Part shown: piece after piece, positions 51,242 to 60,802 of the stretch
Position numbering within the stretch: the stretch's first letter is position 1
How the letters are laid out: the number at the start of each line of letters is the position of its first letter
Assembly (NCBI GenBank): GCA_947494565.1
Contig: CANLVG010000001.1
Span: 496,001 to 560,000 of the forward strand
Source: an uncultured Flavobacteriaceae bacterium
GTDB lineage: Bacteria; Bacteroidota; Bacteroidia; Flavobacteriales; Flavobacteriaceae
Length of the DNA stretch: 64,000 nucleotides
Direction: 5' to 3'
The notes under the pieces: model-generated
What the model saw: only the letters and a program-made list of their open reading frames with translations
Told to the model about the DNA's origin: nothing
The model's database searches: none
Translations under genes and position numbers: made by a program

Positions 51242-52068
51242 ATGAGTATGATGATAAAGCTACAAATTTTAACGAAAGAACTATTCCTGTTTTCAATAGG
51301 ATGCTGCCTTCTACTAGGATGCAAAGACAAAACAGCGAAACAACCGGAAAGCTCGGCAAAAACCGAAATTGAAGTGAAGCAACCCGAAACCAAGCATTCT
51401 GAACTAAAGATCATACCTATTTCCCATGCCACGACCGTTTTGGAGTGGAAAGACATCACCATTTATATAGACCCCGTGGGAGGCGCAGAGGTTTTTGCCG
51501 AGCAAAGACCACCAGACTTGATTCTCATCACAGATGTGCACGGAGACCATCTTAGCATTGAAACCTTAGAGGCTTTGGACACCAAGAAGGCTAAAATTTT
51601 GGTTCCGCAGGCCGTAGCCGATATGATTCCCGATAACTTTACTCCACAATTAGATGTGCTTCATAATGGAGATACAAAAGAACGTTATGACATTATGATT
51701 GAAGCAATACCGATGTATAACCTACGCGAAGAAGCCTTGAAGTTTCATAAAAAAGGTCGTGGTAACGGTTATGTACTACAAATTGAAGACGAGCGGCTGT
51801 ATTTTTCAGGAGATACCGAGGACATTCCCGAAATGAGAGCCTTAAAAAATATAGATAAAGCATTTGTCTGTATGAACCTACCTTATACTATGACTCCTGA
51901 AAGTGCGGCCAGCGCCGTTTTGAATTCAAACCAAAAGAGGTGTACCCCTATCATTATAGAGGACGACCCGATGTGAGTGACGTAGCCCAGTTCAAAGAAC
52001 TGGTGCAATCTCAAGATACCACTATACAAGTGATACAATTGGACTGGTATCCTGAAGAAGCCTACTAA
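51242..52068 (+). pseudogene. MBL-fold lipoprotein interrupted by a frameshift
   Basis: A lipoprotein signal (Cys27 in CLLLGC) precedes an MBL-fold hydrolase domain of the UlaG/YcbC-like type: SHATTVLEWKD, DVHGDHL, YFSGDTEDIPEM. In the first frame the protein ends at 51976 after a non-homologous tail. The family continuation YPYHYRGRPDVSD and LVQSQDTTIQVIQLDWYP is found one frame over, to a stop at 52068. Reading K-P-K-E-V-Y-P-Y-H-Y from 51928 needs one extra base near 51925 (AAT-TC versus the expected AAT-TTC). The final metal-ligand His lies after the break. This is either a real pseudogene or a sequencing error in a short T-run. Confidence 0.75.
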
Positions 52069-52133
52069 CCGAAACCGATCGTGTATTCCTATAAAATGAT
52101 TGCATCTAATAAACGTAAATTAAAATAGTGCCC

Positions 52134-53537
52134 ATGAAAACTAAATCGAAATGGTTTGTTCTCTATTTCTTCGCATTGACTCTTTCGAGTTGTAATACAA
52201 TGGAAAAAGAAGTAGAAAAAAAGAAAGAGACGGCAGAGTTCAAAGTACCCGTTGACTATTACAAATTGGACAATGGTCTCAAAGTCATACTGTCACAAGA
52301 TAAAACCGCACCTACGGTCATTGTGGCTGTTTACTATAACATCGGTTTCAGAATAGAGCCAAAAGACCGCACTGGTTTTGCACATCTTTTTGAACACATG
52401 ATGTTTCAAGGTTCGAAGAATCTTCCAAAAGGGGAATTCGATAAACTAACCACTTCAAATGGAGGGGTCAACAATGGCTCAACACGTTTTGACTTTACCA
52501 ATTATTTTGAAATCATTCCGTCACATACGTTAGAACCAATACTTTGGGCGGAAGCCGATCGTATGAAGGGACTCAACATTGACCAAGCCAGCTTGACCAA
52601 TCAACAAGGAGTCGTGAAAAACGAAGTGAAAGTAAATGTATTGAACCAACCTTATGGCGGGTTTCCATGGTTGGATATGCCGCAATATGCAAATACGAAC
52701 TGGTACAATTCCCATAATTTTTATGGCGATTTAGCCGATTTGGATGCGGCCAACCTAGAAGATGTTCAAGCATTCTTCGATACATACTATGCTCCGAACA
52801 ATGCGGCGCTATCCATAGTAGGGGATTTTGAAATTGAGGAAGCTAAAACGTGGATTCAAAATTACTTTAGCGCTATTCCAGCTGCAGAAATTCCCGATCA
52901 ACCGGATATTTCTGAGCCAAAACAAGAAGAACAGAAAGAATTCGTCAAAAACGATTCTTTGGCAAATAAACCAGCTATTGCCCTAGCCTACCATATGCCG
53001 GAACGAAATACCCCTGAATACTATGCCATGGGTCTCTTGGATCAAATCTTGATTCAAGGTGATAACAGCCTTTTGGCTCAAAAACTAGAAAAAGAAAAAG
53101 GATATACCGCGGATGTCAACGGTGGTATTAACTATTTAGGGAATATGTTCAATTACAAAGGTCCGATGATTTGGATGTATGATCTGACTTACGATACGGA
53201 GACCTCAAGAGCGGACGTATTAAATTCAATAGATGAAGTGATGAACAATCTGAAATCAAACATAAGCCAAGAAACGGTAGACCAAGCTATCGTAAAGCTT
53301 CGTTCTCAGCTTTACGATGATATTGGAGGCACCTTTGGTTTAGGTAGAGCGGACTTATTATGCACTTTTGCATTATTTGATGATAATCCTGAACGTATCA
53401 ACTCCCTAGAAGATGAATTCAAAAAAGTAACCCCTGAACTCATAAAAAAAACGATAGACGCTTATCTCATACCCAAAAACCGAACCATTCTAACGGTAAA
53501 CCCACTATTAGCAGCTAACGAAAAAACTCAGTCCTAA
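52134..53537 (+). CDS. M16 family metallopeptidase, catalytic member
   Basis: An SPII lipoprotein (LSSC, Cys20 of this start) of the pitrilysin family. The inverted zinc motif is HLFEH (HxxEH) with the downstream Glu about 75 residues on, and a second lobe that forms the clamshell fold. It degrades small peptides in the periplasm or at the membrane, normally with a non-catalytic partner subunit. The frame opens with a GTG at 52128; ATG 52134 (MKTKSKWF) is preferred. Its stop overlaps the next start (TAATG), so both partners are cotranslated. Confidence 0.9.
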   Translation: MKTKSKWFVLYFFALTLSSCNTMEKEVEKKKETAEFKVPVDYYKLDNGLKVILSQDKTAPTVIVAVYYNIGFRIEPKDRTGFAHLFEHMMFQGSKNLPKGEFDKLTTSNGGVNNGSTRFDFTNYFEIIPSHTLEPILWAEADRMKGLNIDQASLTNQQGVVKNEVKVNVLNQPYGGFPWLDMPQYANTNWYNSHNFYGDLADLDAANLEDVQAFFDTYYAPNNAALSIVGDFEIEEAKTWIQNYFSAIPAAEIPDQPDISEPKQEEQKEFVKNDSLANKPAIALAYHMPERNTPEYYAMGLLDQILIQGDNSLLAQKLEKEKGYTADVNGGINYLGNMFNYKGPMIWMYDLTYDTETSRADVLNSIDEVMNNLKSNISQETVDQAIVKLRSQLYDDIGGTFGLGRADLLCTFALFDDNPERINSLEDEFKKVTPELIKKTIDAYLIPKNRTILTVNPLLAANEKTQS

Positions 53538-54922
53538 TGAAAACAATAACACGATATCTTCTAATCTGCTTTACTTTCTTTTCCCTAACGGCTCAAGAAA
53601 GGGAAAAACCACCCAAAAGTGGAGCTCCAAAAAACTTCACATTGCCAAAAAAAGAGGTGGTACAACTCGATAACGGCCTTACGTTGGTAATGGTTCCCTA
53701 CGGCTCTATTCCCAAAGCCACTATTCGCTTTAGTATTAAAACAGGGAATATCAATGAGCAAGAAGATCAAATTTGGTTAGGTGATTTACTCGCAGAAATG
53801 ATGAAAGAAGGAAGCACCACCAAAAATGCAAAACAGGTGGCAGATGAAATGGCCGGAATGGGAGGCAATCTAAATATAGCGTTCGGACTACACACTGCAT
53901 CTATAAGCAGCTCAGTGCTTTACGAATTCGCTCCGGATGCCATAAAGCTCATGGCCGACCTGCTTAAGAACCCTAAATTTCCGATTGATGAATTGGACAG
54001 ACTGAAAGCTGATATGAAGCGTGACTTATCAGTACGCCTATCCAGACCAAGGTCTCAGGCCGTGCGTGATTTTTATTCACAATTGTATCCGAATCACCCC
54101 TATGGCAGATTGTTTCCTTCAGATGCGATGATCGATTCATATACCATTGAAGATATCAGACAGTTTTATAATGACCAATTTGGAGGCCTACGAACTACAG
54201 TATATGTAGTGGGCAACTTCAATGGTGATGCGGTTCGGGAAGCCGTAGAAAAGGTTCTTTCCGATTGGCGCGAAGGCAAGCCATCCGACTTTAGCATTGC
54301 AAAACCGGTAGTCTCCAATGGAGTCAAGATCATTGATCGACCAGGTGCACCGCAGTCGACGATATATTACGGACTGCCGGTAGTTGGACCCGAACATGAA
54401 GATTTTATAGCTCTAGACGTTATGAATTCTATTCTAGGAGGTTCTTTTACCTCGAGAATCACTACGAACATTAGGGAAGATAAGGGCTATACCTATTCAC
54501 CCTTTAGTAATTTGGACACCAAATACAAAAGTGGTATTTGGTACGAAGCAGCGGACGTGACCACCGAACATACGGGCGCTTCTTTGGAAGAAATACAAAA
54601 GGAAATACGGAAACTTCAAGATGAGACTCCCACACAAGAAGAAATGGACGGAATTATCAACTATGAATCTGGAATCTATGTGCTTCAAAACTCCACGCCC
54701 AACGGTATTATTGGTCAAATGGTCTTTTTGGATACCCATGATTTAGACGACTCGTTTTTGACCGATAAGGTGGACAACATGCATGCCATAACACCTGAAA
54801 AAGTTCAAGAAATGACAAGGAAATATATCAGACCGGAAAACATGACCCTAATTGTTGTGGGAGACCGAGAGAAAATCGAGCGTCAAATTCCGAAACCCAT
54901 AAAGCAGCCCTTAAAACAATAA
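53537..54922 (+). CDS. M16 family peptidase-like protein, non-catalytic partner
   Basis: A signal peptide (MKTITRYLLICFTFFSLTAQ) precedes the pitrilysin fold. The HxxEH motif is not kept: the aligned segment reads WLGDLLAEMM, without both His residues. The late R-Y pair and the GSFTSRITTNIREDKGYTYS segment typical of the partner are present. It forms a pair with the upstream catalytic peptidase (overlap of one base, TAATG) and is expected to complete the active clamshell. Length is normal for the family. Confidence 0.9.
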   Translation: MKTITRYLLICFTFFSLTAQEREKPPKSGAPKNFTLPKKEVVQLDNGLTLVMVPYGSIPKATIRFSIKTGNINEQEDQIWLGDLLAEMMKEGSTTKNAKQVADEMAGMGGNLNIAFGLHTASISSSVLYEFAPDAIKLMADLLKNPKFPIDELDRLKADMKRDLSVRLSRPRSQAVRDFYSQLYPNHPYGRLFPSDAMIDSYTIEDIRQFYNDQFGGLRTTVYVVGNFNGDAVREAVEKVLSDWREGKPSDFSIAKPVVSNGVKIIDRPGAPQSTIYYGLPVVGPEHEDFIALDVMNSILGGSFTSRITTNIREDKGYTYSPFSNLDTKYKSGIWYEAADVTTEHTGASLEEIQKEIRKLQDETPTQEEMDGIINYESGIYVLQNSTPNGIIGQMVFLDTHDLDDSFLTDKVDNMHAITPEKVQEMTRKYIRPENMTLIVVGDREKIERQIPKPIKQPLKQ

Positions 54923-54933
54923 AACTGTTAAGC

Positions 54934-54964
54934 AAAAACTCCCGTCAACAACGGGAGTTTTTTA
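54934..54964. terminator. Bidirectional terminator between the M16 pair and ettA
   Basis: AACTCCCGT/ACGGGAGTT stem with a 5-base loop, followed by a T-run and preceded by an A-run. Confidence 0.85.
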
Positions 54965-54965
54965 A

Positions 54966-56657
54966 TTATCGGATCAATTTCTTGTATTTGATTCGTTTCG
55001 GAATCAAATCGCCACCTAAGCGTTTCTTTTTATTCTCCTCATAGTCGGAGAAAGAACCTTCAAAGAAATACACTTGAGAGTCACCCTCAAACGAAAGGAT
55101 ATGAGTACAAATACGATCCAAGAACCAGCGATCATGCGATATGACAACGGCACAACCCGCGAAATTCTCGAGCCCTTCTTCAAGCGCCCTTAGCGTATTG
55201 ACATCCAGGTCATTGGTAGGCTCATCCAATAGTAGTACGTTGCCTTCTTCCTTTAGCGTCATGGCCAAATGCAGGCGATTTCGTTCTCCACCGGATAGCA
55301 TACTGACCTTTTTATTCTGTTCACTACCCGAAAAATTGAACCTACTTAAATAGGCCCGTGAATTCACTTGCCTGCCCCCCATCATGACCAATTCTTGCTC
55401 ATCACTGAAGTTTTGCCAAATGGTCTTTTCGGGGTCAATGTTGGAATGGCTCTGGTCTACATAGGCAATTTTAGTGGTGTCCCCTACTAAGAACTCTCCT
55501 TTGTCAGGACTTTCCTCACCCATGATCATTCTGAATATAGTGGTTTTACCAGCACCATTCGGACCAATAACACCGACGATTCCAGCCTGGGGCAACGTGA
55601 AATTCAAATCTTCATACAGTAATTTATCCCCATACGCCTTACTTACGCCCTTTGCTTCGATAACGTTGGTGCCCAAGCGCGGTCCATTCGGAATATAGAT
55701 TTCCAATTTCTCGTCCAATTGTTTTTGATCTTGGCTCATGAGCTTATCATAGTTCTTCAGACGTGCTTTTTGTTTTGTCTGCCTCCCTTTTGCTCCCTGT
55801 CTTACCCATTCAAGCTCCCGCTCCAATGTTTTTTGGCGCTTCGAGGCGGATTTGCTCTCTTGGGCCAAACGTTTTGATTTTTGATCTAACCAGCTCGAAT
55901 AGTTTCCTTTCCACGGAATACCTTCTCCCCTGTCCAGTTCCAATATCCACCCGGCAACATTGTCTAAGAAGTAACGATCGTGCGTAACAGCGATCACCGT
56001 ACCCTTATATTGTGCTAGATGGTGTTCCAACCAATGTACTGATTCCGCATCTAAATGGTTGGTCGGTTCATCTAAGAGCAAAATTTCCGGTTCTTGTAAG
56101 AGCAACCGACACAACGCTACACGTCTTCGTTCCCCGCCGGATAGTACACCGATCTTCTTATCAGAATCGGGCGTGCGCAGGGCGTCCATCGCTATTTCAA
56201 GTTTGGTGTCCAGTTCCCAAGCATTCGAAGCATCTATCTTGTCTTGCAAATCGGCCTGCTTGTCCATCAACTTTTGCATCTTATCGGCGTCCTCATATAC
56301 CTCAGGTAGGCCGAACATGTCATTTATCTTGTTGTATTCGTCCAAAATGGCCACTGTTTCGGCAACACCTTCCTTGACCACTTCAAGTACGGTTTTTTCC
56401 TCATCTAATTGCGGTTCCTGTTCTAAATAACCCACAGCATACCCAGGTGAAAAAACGACATCGCCCTGATAGTTTTTGTCGACCCCTGCAATGATCTTGA
56501 GCAAGGTTGATTTTCCTGATCCGTTTAAACCCAAAATACCGATTTTGGCCCCATAGAAAAAACTCAGGTAAATATTCTTGAGCACCGGTGTATTGGCGGT
56601 CTTAAAAGTTTTGGTCACCCCGGACATGGAGAAAATGACCTTCTTATCGTCAGACAT
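54966..56657 (-). CDS. ettA: ABC-F translation factor EttA
   Basis: EttA is a cytoplasmic ABC-F ATPase that binds the ribosomal E site and gates the first peptide bond according to energy state. The 563-aa protein has two ABC modules, Walker A GLNGSGKST and GPNGAGKTT, signatures LSGGERRRV and LSGGERNRL, and the P-site tRNA-interacting linker rich in charged residues (about 245-320). Length and domain order match the EttA subgroup rather than Uup. Converges with the M16 pair through a terminator. Confidence 0.93.
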   Translation of the reverse strand: MSDDKKVIFSMSGVTKTFKTANTPVLKNIYLSFFYGAKIGILGLNGSGKSTLLKIIAGVDKNYQGDVVFSPGYAVGYLEQEPQLDEEKTVLEVVKEGVAETVAILDEYNKINDMFGLPEVYEDADKMQKLMDKQADLQDKIDASNAWELDTKLEIAMDALRTPDSDKKIGVLSGGERRRVALCRLLLQEPEILLLDEPTNHLDAESVHWLEHHLAQYKGTVIAVTHDRYFLDNVAGWILELDRGEGIPWKGNYSSWLDQKSKRLAQESKSASKRQKTLERELEWVRQGAKGRQTKQKARLKNYDKLMSQDQKQLDEKLEIYIPNGPRLGTNVIEAKGVSKAYGDKLLYEDLNFTLPQAGIVGVIGPNGAGKTTIFRMIMGEESPDKGEFLVGDTTKIAYVDQSHSNIDPEKTIWQNFSDEQELVMMGGRQVNSRAYLSRFNFSGSEQNKKVSMLSGGERNRLHLAMTLKEEGNVLLLDEPTNDLDVNTLRALEEGLENFAGCAVVISHDRWFLDRICTHILSFEGDSQVYFFEGSFSDYEENKKKRLGGDLIPKRIKYKKLIR

Positions 56658-56703
56658 TCAAATTAAATTTATTAGTTGTTGAAAATAGAAATGGGATGTG
56701 GTC

Positions 56704-56886
56704 TTAGACCCTACCTTTCAAGGCGTTGAATACCCAGGCAACGGCAAAAAAGCCGATACCCACGGCAGCAAATCCCCATCCAGCGACATCATCGTACCGG
56801 AAAGCGCCCAGTGCGATTAATGAAAGTCCTACGATTATCATGATAAAAGTGGCCCATGCCAAGACGGTATTCTTATTCATTCCCAT
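56704..56886 (-). CDS. 60-aa membrane protein, CAL67264-type
   Basis: A 60-aa protein with two transmembrane helices (about 7-27 and 34-53), including GWGFAAVGIGFFAVAWVFNAL, matching a small flavobacterial membrane family I recognise by pattern (CAL67264-type; label uncertain). ATG at 56886 gives MGMNKNTV; ATG 56880 is also possible. It ends 47 bases before ettA on the same strand. Function unknown. Confidence 0.65.
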   Translation of the reverse strand: MGMNKNTVLAWATFIMIIVGLSLIALGAFRYDDVAGWGFAAVGIGFFAVAWVFNALKGRV

Positions 56887-56957
56887 AGTTGTGTTTCGTT
56901 TGGTGGTAATTCCAAATATCGTAAAAAATCAAGGAACTATCCCTTTAGAAAATGACT

Positions 56958-57941
56958 TTATTCTTCGAAAGGAAAAGTTATGCCGGTTTCCTTTCGTACC
57001 GCATCAAGTAGCGCCACCAAATCTTGGCTGTTCTGAAGACTCCATCGATCGCTTTCTTTCTTTCCCGCTCTCAGACATTCCTGAACCTCTTCTATTTCAT
57101 GGCTATACCCCTTACCGACCGTGGGTAGGTCAACATGCGTTAATTCATTTTCCTTTTCCAAGGAATAGCCTTGTGCCTCGTGCCATCTTGGATGCAGGAA
57201 GAGGGTTCCTTCTTGACCGGAAATTTCAGCTTTCATTTCACTTTTTGAGGTCAGACCACTGTACAACAGGGCTTGCCCATTCTGATACTCGAAAAGCATT
57301 GAAGTCTGCATTTCAACCCCGGTGGTATGAAATCTTGAACTCGCCTTAATGTGCTTAGGCATACCAAAGAAAAGATATGATAGAAAAATAGGATAAATGC
57401 CTATATCCAAAAGAGACCCACCTGCCAGATCGGGGTTTAATAACCTTCCCTTCTCATCCCGATCCAAGGCATAAAATCCGAAATCGGCGTAGAGATATTC
57501 CAGCTTTCCTATAACACCTTCTTCAATGAGTTGTTTTACCTTTCGAATTGCCGGATTGAAACGGCTCCATAAGGCTTCCATTAAAAACACATCGCCTTCC
57601 TTGGCAGCGCTGACCATACGGTCAACCTCTTGCTTGTTGATTCCCATCGGTTTTTCACAGAGTACAGCTTTTTTATGGCGTAACGCCTGCAGGGTCAATT
57701 CACAATGCGAGGTATGTGGTGTAGCGATATAGAGTACATCTACCTCATCGGACTCGAATAGTTCTTGATAGGAACCATAAACGTGCGCTGCCCCGTACTC
57801 CGCGGCAAAGGAACTCGCCCTATCAAAATTTCTGGAGGCAACCGCGGTCAAGCGGCCACCGTTGACCATTCTGAGATCTTTGGCAAAACTATGTGCTATA
57901 TTTCCGGGCCCTACAATACCCCATCTAATTTCATCTTTCAT
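56958..57941 (-). CDS. Gfo/Idh/MocA family oxidoreductase
   Basis: A 327-aa NAD(P)-dependent oxidoreductase. The N-terminal Rossmann fold opens IRWGIVGPGNIAHSFA, and the conserved EKPMGIN (Lys as active-site anchor) and VFLMEALWSRF follow. The C-terminal alpha/beta domain has GGSLLDIGIYPI, a conserved binding helix of the family. The expected active-site His may lie there but is less clear. It would oxidise or reduce a sugar or cyclitol derivative. It is divergent from the acyl-CoA carboxylase gene. Substrate unknown. Confidence 0.88.
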   Translation of the reverse strand: MKDEIRWGIVGPGNIAHSFAKDLRMVNGGRLTAVASRNFDRASSFAAEYGAAHVYGSYQELFESDEVDVLYIATPHTSHCELTLQALRHKKAVLCEKPMGINKQEVDRMVSAAKEGDVFLMEALWSRFNPAIRKVKQLIEEGVIGKLEYLYADFGFYALDRDEKGRLLNPDLAGGSLLDIGIYPIFLSYLFFGMPKHIKASSRFHTTGVEMQTSMLFEYQNGQALLYSGLTSKSEMKAEISGQEGTLFLHPRWHEAQGYSLEKENELTHVDLPTVGKGYSHEIEEVQECLRAGKKESDRWSLQNSQDLVALLDAVRKETGITFPFEE

Positions 57942-58014
57942 TTTGGTAATCTTGAGTTTTTACCAAATGTAATCAAATTCTCTTCTTATCTTTATTCCGT
58001 ACAAAACTACGGGA

Positions 58015-59643
58015 ATGGATATCAAATTCAACAAGAACGAAGACCACAATAAAATGCTCGTTTCGGAGCTCAAAAAACGACTCGCCAAAGTGAAATTGGG
58101 AGGTGGTCAATCCCGAATCGACAAGCAGCATAAACTGGGCAAATTGACCGCAAGGGAACGAATTTCATATCTATTGGATGCTGATCAAAAGAGTATCGAA
58201 ATCGGGGCATTTGTGGGTGATGGAATGTATGAAGAGCACGGGGGATGTCCTTCTGGAGGGGTTGTCGTCAAAATTGGCCATGTCAAAGGAAAGCAATGTG
58301 TTGTTGTGGCCAACGATGCAACGGTAAAGGCAGGTGCTTGGTTTCCCATAACCGCCAAAAAAAATCTTCGTGCCCAAGAAATCGCTATAGAAAATCGACT
58401 TCCGATCATCTATCTTGTAGATAGTGCCGGAGTATATCTGCCCATGCAGGATGAGATTTTTCCGGACAAGGAACATTTTGGACGGATTTTCAGGAATAAT
58501 GCCATCATGAGCAGTATGGGCATTACTCAAATTTCCGCCGTTATGGGAAGCTGTGTTGCGGGAGGAGCCTATTTGCCCATCATGAGTGATGAAGCCTTGA
58601 TCGTCGATAAAACCGGAAGTATATTTCTCGCAGGAAGTTATCTCGTCAAAGCGGCCATTGGTGAAACCATAGATAATGAAACTTTAGGTGGGGCCACCAC
58701 GCATTGTGAAATAAGTGGAGTTACCGATTATAAAGCCAAAGATGACAAAGCCGCATTGGATACTATCAAGAACATTATTGACAAAATCGGTGAATATGAC
58801 AAAGCGGGATATAACCGAACCAAAGCGAAACCACCGAAATCAGAGGCTCAAGAACTTTATGGACTCTTGCCACATTCAAGGGCAGAACAATACGATATGC
58901 TTGACATTATCGCCCGACTTGTAGACGACTCGGATTTTGAGGAATACAAAGAGGGCTTTGGCAAAACCATATTGACAGGATATGGCCGAATTGACGGTTG
59001 GGCGGTAGGTATTGTTGCCAACCAGCGCAAGGTGGTAAAGAATGCCAAGGGCGAAATGCAATTCGGAGGCGTCATCTATTCCGATTCGGCGGATAAGGCG
59101 ACCCGCTTTATTGCCAATTGTAATCAAAAGAAGATTCCCTTGGTATTTTTACAGGATGTAACCGGGTTTATGGTCGGAAGCAAAAGTGAACATGGGGGCA
59201 TTATTAAAGACGGCGCCAAAATGGTCAATGCCGTAAGTAATTCCGTTGTACCTAAATTCACAGTGGTCATCGGAAACAGTTATGGAGCCGGTAATTATGC
59301 GATGTGCGGCAAAGCCTACGACCCACGATTGATCGTTGCCTGGCCTAGTGCCAATTTGGCGGTTATGAGTGGTAATTCTGCGGCCAAGGTACTATTGCAA
59401 ATAGAAAAGGCCTCGCTGAAAAAGAAAGGGGAAGTTATCACGCCAGAAAAAGAGGCCGCACTGTTTGACAAGATCAAAAATCGGTACGACAACCAAGTAT
59501 CTCCATATTATGCGGCTTCGCGACTGTGGACGGATGCCATCATCGAACCGACAGATACCCGTAAATGGATTTCAATGGGTATCGAAGCTGCAAATCATGC
59601 ACCCATTGAAAAGCAATTCAATATGGGGGTGTTACAGGTTTAA
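58015..59643 (+). CDS. Acyl-CoA carboxylase beta subunit (methylcrotonyl-type)
   Basis: A carboxyltransferase of the acyl-CoA carboxylase family, 542 aa, transferring CO2 from biotin to an acyl-CoA in the cytoplasm. Both crotonase-like halves are present, with SAGVYLPMQDEIFPD, MGSCVAGGAYLPIMSDE, QDVTGFMVGSKSEHGGIIK and the late VIGNSYGAGNYAMCG. The length and the STGVYLPxQ-like loop fit methylcrotonyl-CoA carboxylase beta rather than propionyl-CoA carboxylase, which is not certain. No biotin carboxylase or biotin-carrier gene lies in the window, so the alpha subunit is elsewhere. The N-terminus (MDIKFNKNED) is normal for the group. Confidence 0.9.
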   Translation: MDIKFNKNEDHNKMLVSELKKRLAKVKLGGGQSRIDKQHKLGKLTARERISYLLDADQKSIEIGAFVGDGMYEEHGGCPSGGVVVKIGHVKGKQCVVVANDATVKAGAWFPITAKKNLRAQEIAIENRLPIIYLVDSAGVYLPMQDEIFPDKEHFGRIFRNNAIMSSMGITQISAVMGSCVAGGAYLPIMSDEALIVDKTGSIFLAGSYLVKAAIGETIDNETLGGATTHCEISGVTDYKAKDDKAALDTIKNIIDKIGEYDKAGYNRTKAKPPKSEAQELYGLLPHSRAEQYDMLDIIARLVDDSDFEEYKEGFGKTILTGYGRIDGWAVGIVANQRKVVKNAKGEMQFGGVIYSDSADKATRFIANCNQKKIPLVFLQDVTGFMVGSKSEHGGIIKDGAKMVNAVSNSVVPKFTVVIGNSYGAGNYAMCGKAYDPRLIVAWPSANLAVMSGNSAAKVLLQIEKASLKKKGEVITPEKEAALFDKIKNRYDNQVSPYYAASRLWTDAIIEPTDTRKWISMGIEAANHAPIEKQFNMGVLQV

Positions 59644-59649
59644 TGGTAT

Positions 59650-60786
59650 TCATTCTCGAATCAAGTTAATATTGATACTATTTTTTTCAAGCAACTTAAT
59701 GGTCATTTTTTTGTACCCTTTGGCCTCGAAACTGATGATGTCATCTTTCTCCCCAAGAATTTGATATCTGCCTTTTTCATTGGAATAGGTTTCCTGGTTG
59801 GTAGTGCGGTTCGTCACCTTAATATTATTCAATGGTCTTCTTGCGAAAAAGATGAATCCTGATATATTCTGTTTTGATTTTTGTGCTTTGACTACTTTGC
59901 TCTCGGCTTTCTTTTTATCTGAGAAATACGTGGTATTCAGATGGTAGGCCATTGCAGATTGGGGTATGACCTCCCATTTGCCCAAGCTGGCGGATTTGCG
60001 GAGCGAATAGGTACCCTTTTCCGATGAAGCCTTCAAAATAAGCCCAATAGGCTTCTCACCATAGACCTTAAGCAGTTCCAAACTCACAATGAAATCATCC
60101 TTCACATAAATCGAATAGGGTTCTAGATCAACAATCGCTAATTTTGTTTGAGGGTAAATTGTATGTAAAATATTTGAATTTGTACTGTTTAGGTTCTTAC
60201 CCGGATTGTCTTTTGATTTTCCAAGGTCATATAGGTTCACCCGTATCAAAACACTATCAGAAGGATTTGAGTACACCTCGAAAAAAAGTGTATTTAATTT
60301 ACGTACCCCTTTTTTGAGTTTGATTTTGGTCGCCAACTCCCCGCCCAATGCAATATTATCTTTCCAATACCCATACGTGCTTTCACCATAATTCTGGTAT
60401 CCCACAATATCGTTTACTTTGAAGCCCCCTTTATTCGTTACCACTATTTCGTTCAGTTCCAAATTTTTAGGCTCCATTGGAATTTCAGGGTAGTCATTAT
60501 AGACGAACCGCAAATCTGAAATCGTTTTCTCTATCGTTTTATATCCCATTGAGGAAAACTGAACAATGTCGGTAGTGGTAAGCTGTGCTTGATCAATAGG
60601 AAGATGAAAAATACCTTCCTCATCAGATACCGTACCTATACCTTTCCCGAATATTCCAATATTCACATAAGGCAAGGGTTCCTTGGTTTCCGAATCGACT
60701 ACTTTACCCTTATAATCTTGTTGGCAGAAAACCAAAGCAGGAATCAATGCAACTATACTAGTGAAAAATGCCGTTTGGTAACTCAC
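59650..60786 (-). CDS. Secreted protein with two carboxypeptidase-regulatory-like domains
   Basis: A signal-like N-terminus (SYQTAFFTSIVALIPALVFC) leads to a carboxypeptidase-regulatory-like domain (KGKVVDSETKEPLPYVNIGIFGKGIG, about 27-110) that also occurs at the front of TonB receptors. A middle beta-rich domain follows and a second regulatory-like module closes the protein (ISGFIFFARRPLNNIKV, 315-378). Start is GTG 60786; no ATG is available between it and the preceding stop codon. It begins 16 bases after the end of the plug/TPR gene on the same strand, so is probably co-operonic. Function unknown. Confidence 0.72.
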   Translation of the reverse strand: MSYQTAFFTSIVALIPALVFCQQDYKGKVVDSETKEPLPYVNIGIFGKGIGTVSDEEGIFHLPIDQAQLTTTDIVQFSSMGYKTIEKTISDLRFVYNDYPEIPMEPKNLELNEIVVTNKGGFKVNDIVGYQNYGESTYGYWKDNIALGGELATKIKLKKGVRKLNTLFFEVYSNPSDSVLIRVNLYDLGKSKDNPGKNLNSTNSNILHTIYPQTKLAIVDLEPYSIYVKDDFIVSLELLKVYGEKPIGLILKASSEKGTYSLRKSASLGKWEVIPQSAMAYHLNTTYFSDKKKAESKVVKAQKSKQNISGFIFFARRPLNNIKVTNRTTNQETYSNEKGRYQILGEKDDIISFEAKGYKKMTIKLLEKNSININLIRE

Positions 60787-60802
60787 TTTGCTCGTAGTAT
60801 GT

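Noticed and set aside
56012-56430. Two plus-strand ORFs of over 120 codons antisense to ettA
   Set aside because: They lie fully within the conserved ABC-F gene and are Ser/Cys-rich antisense translations.
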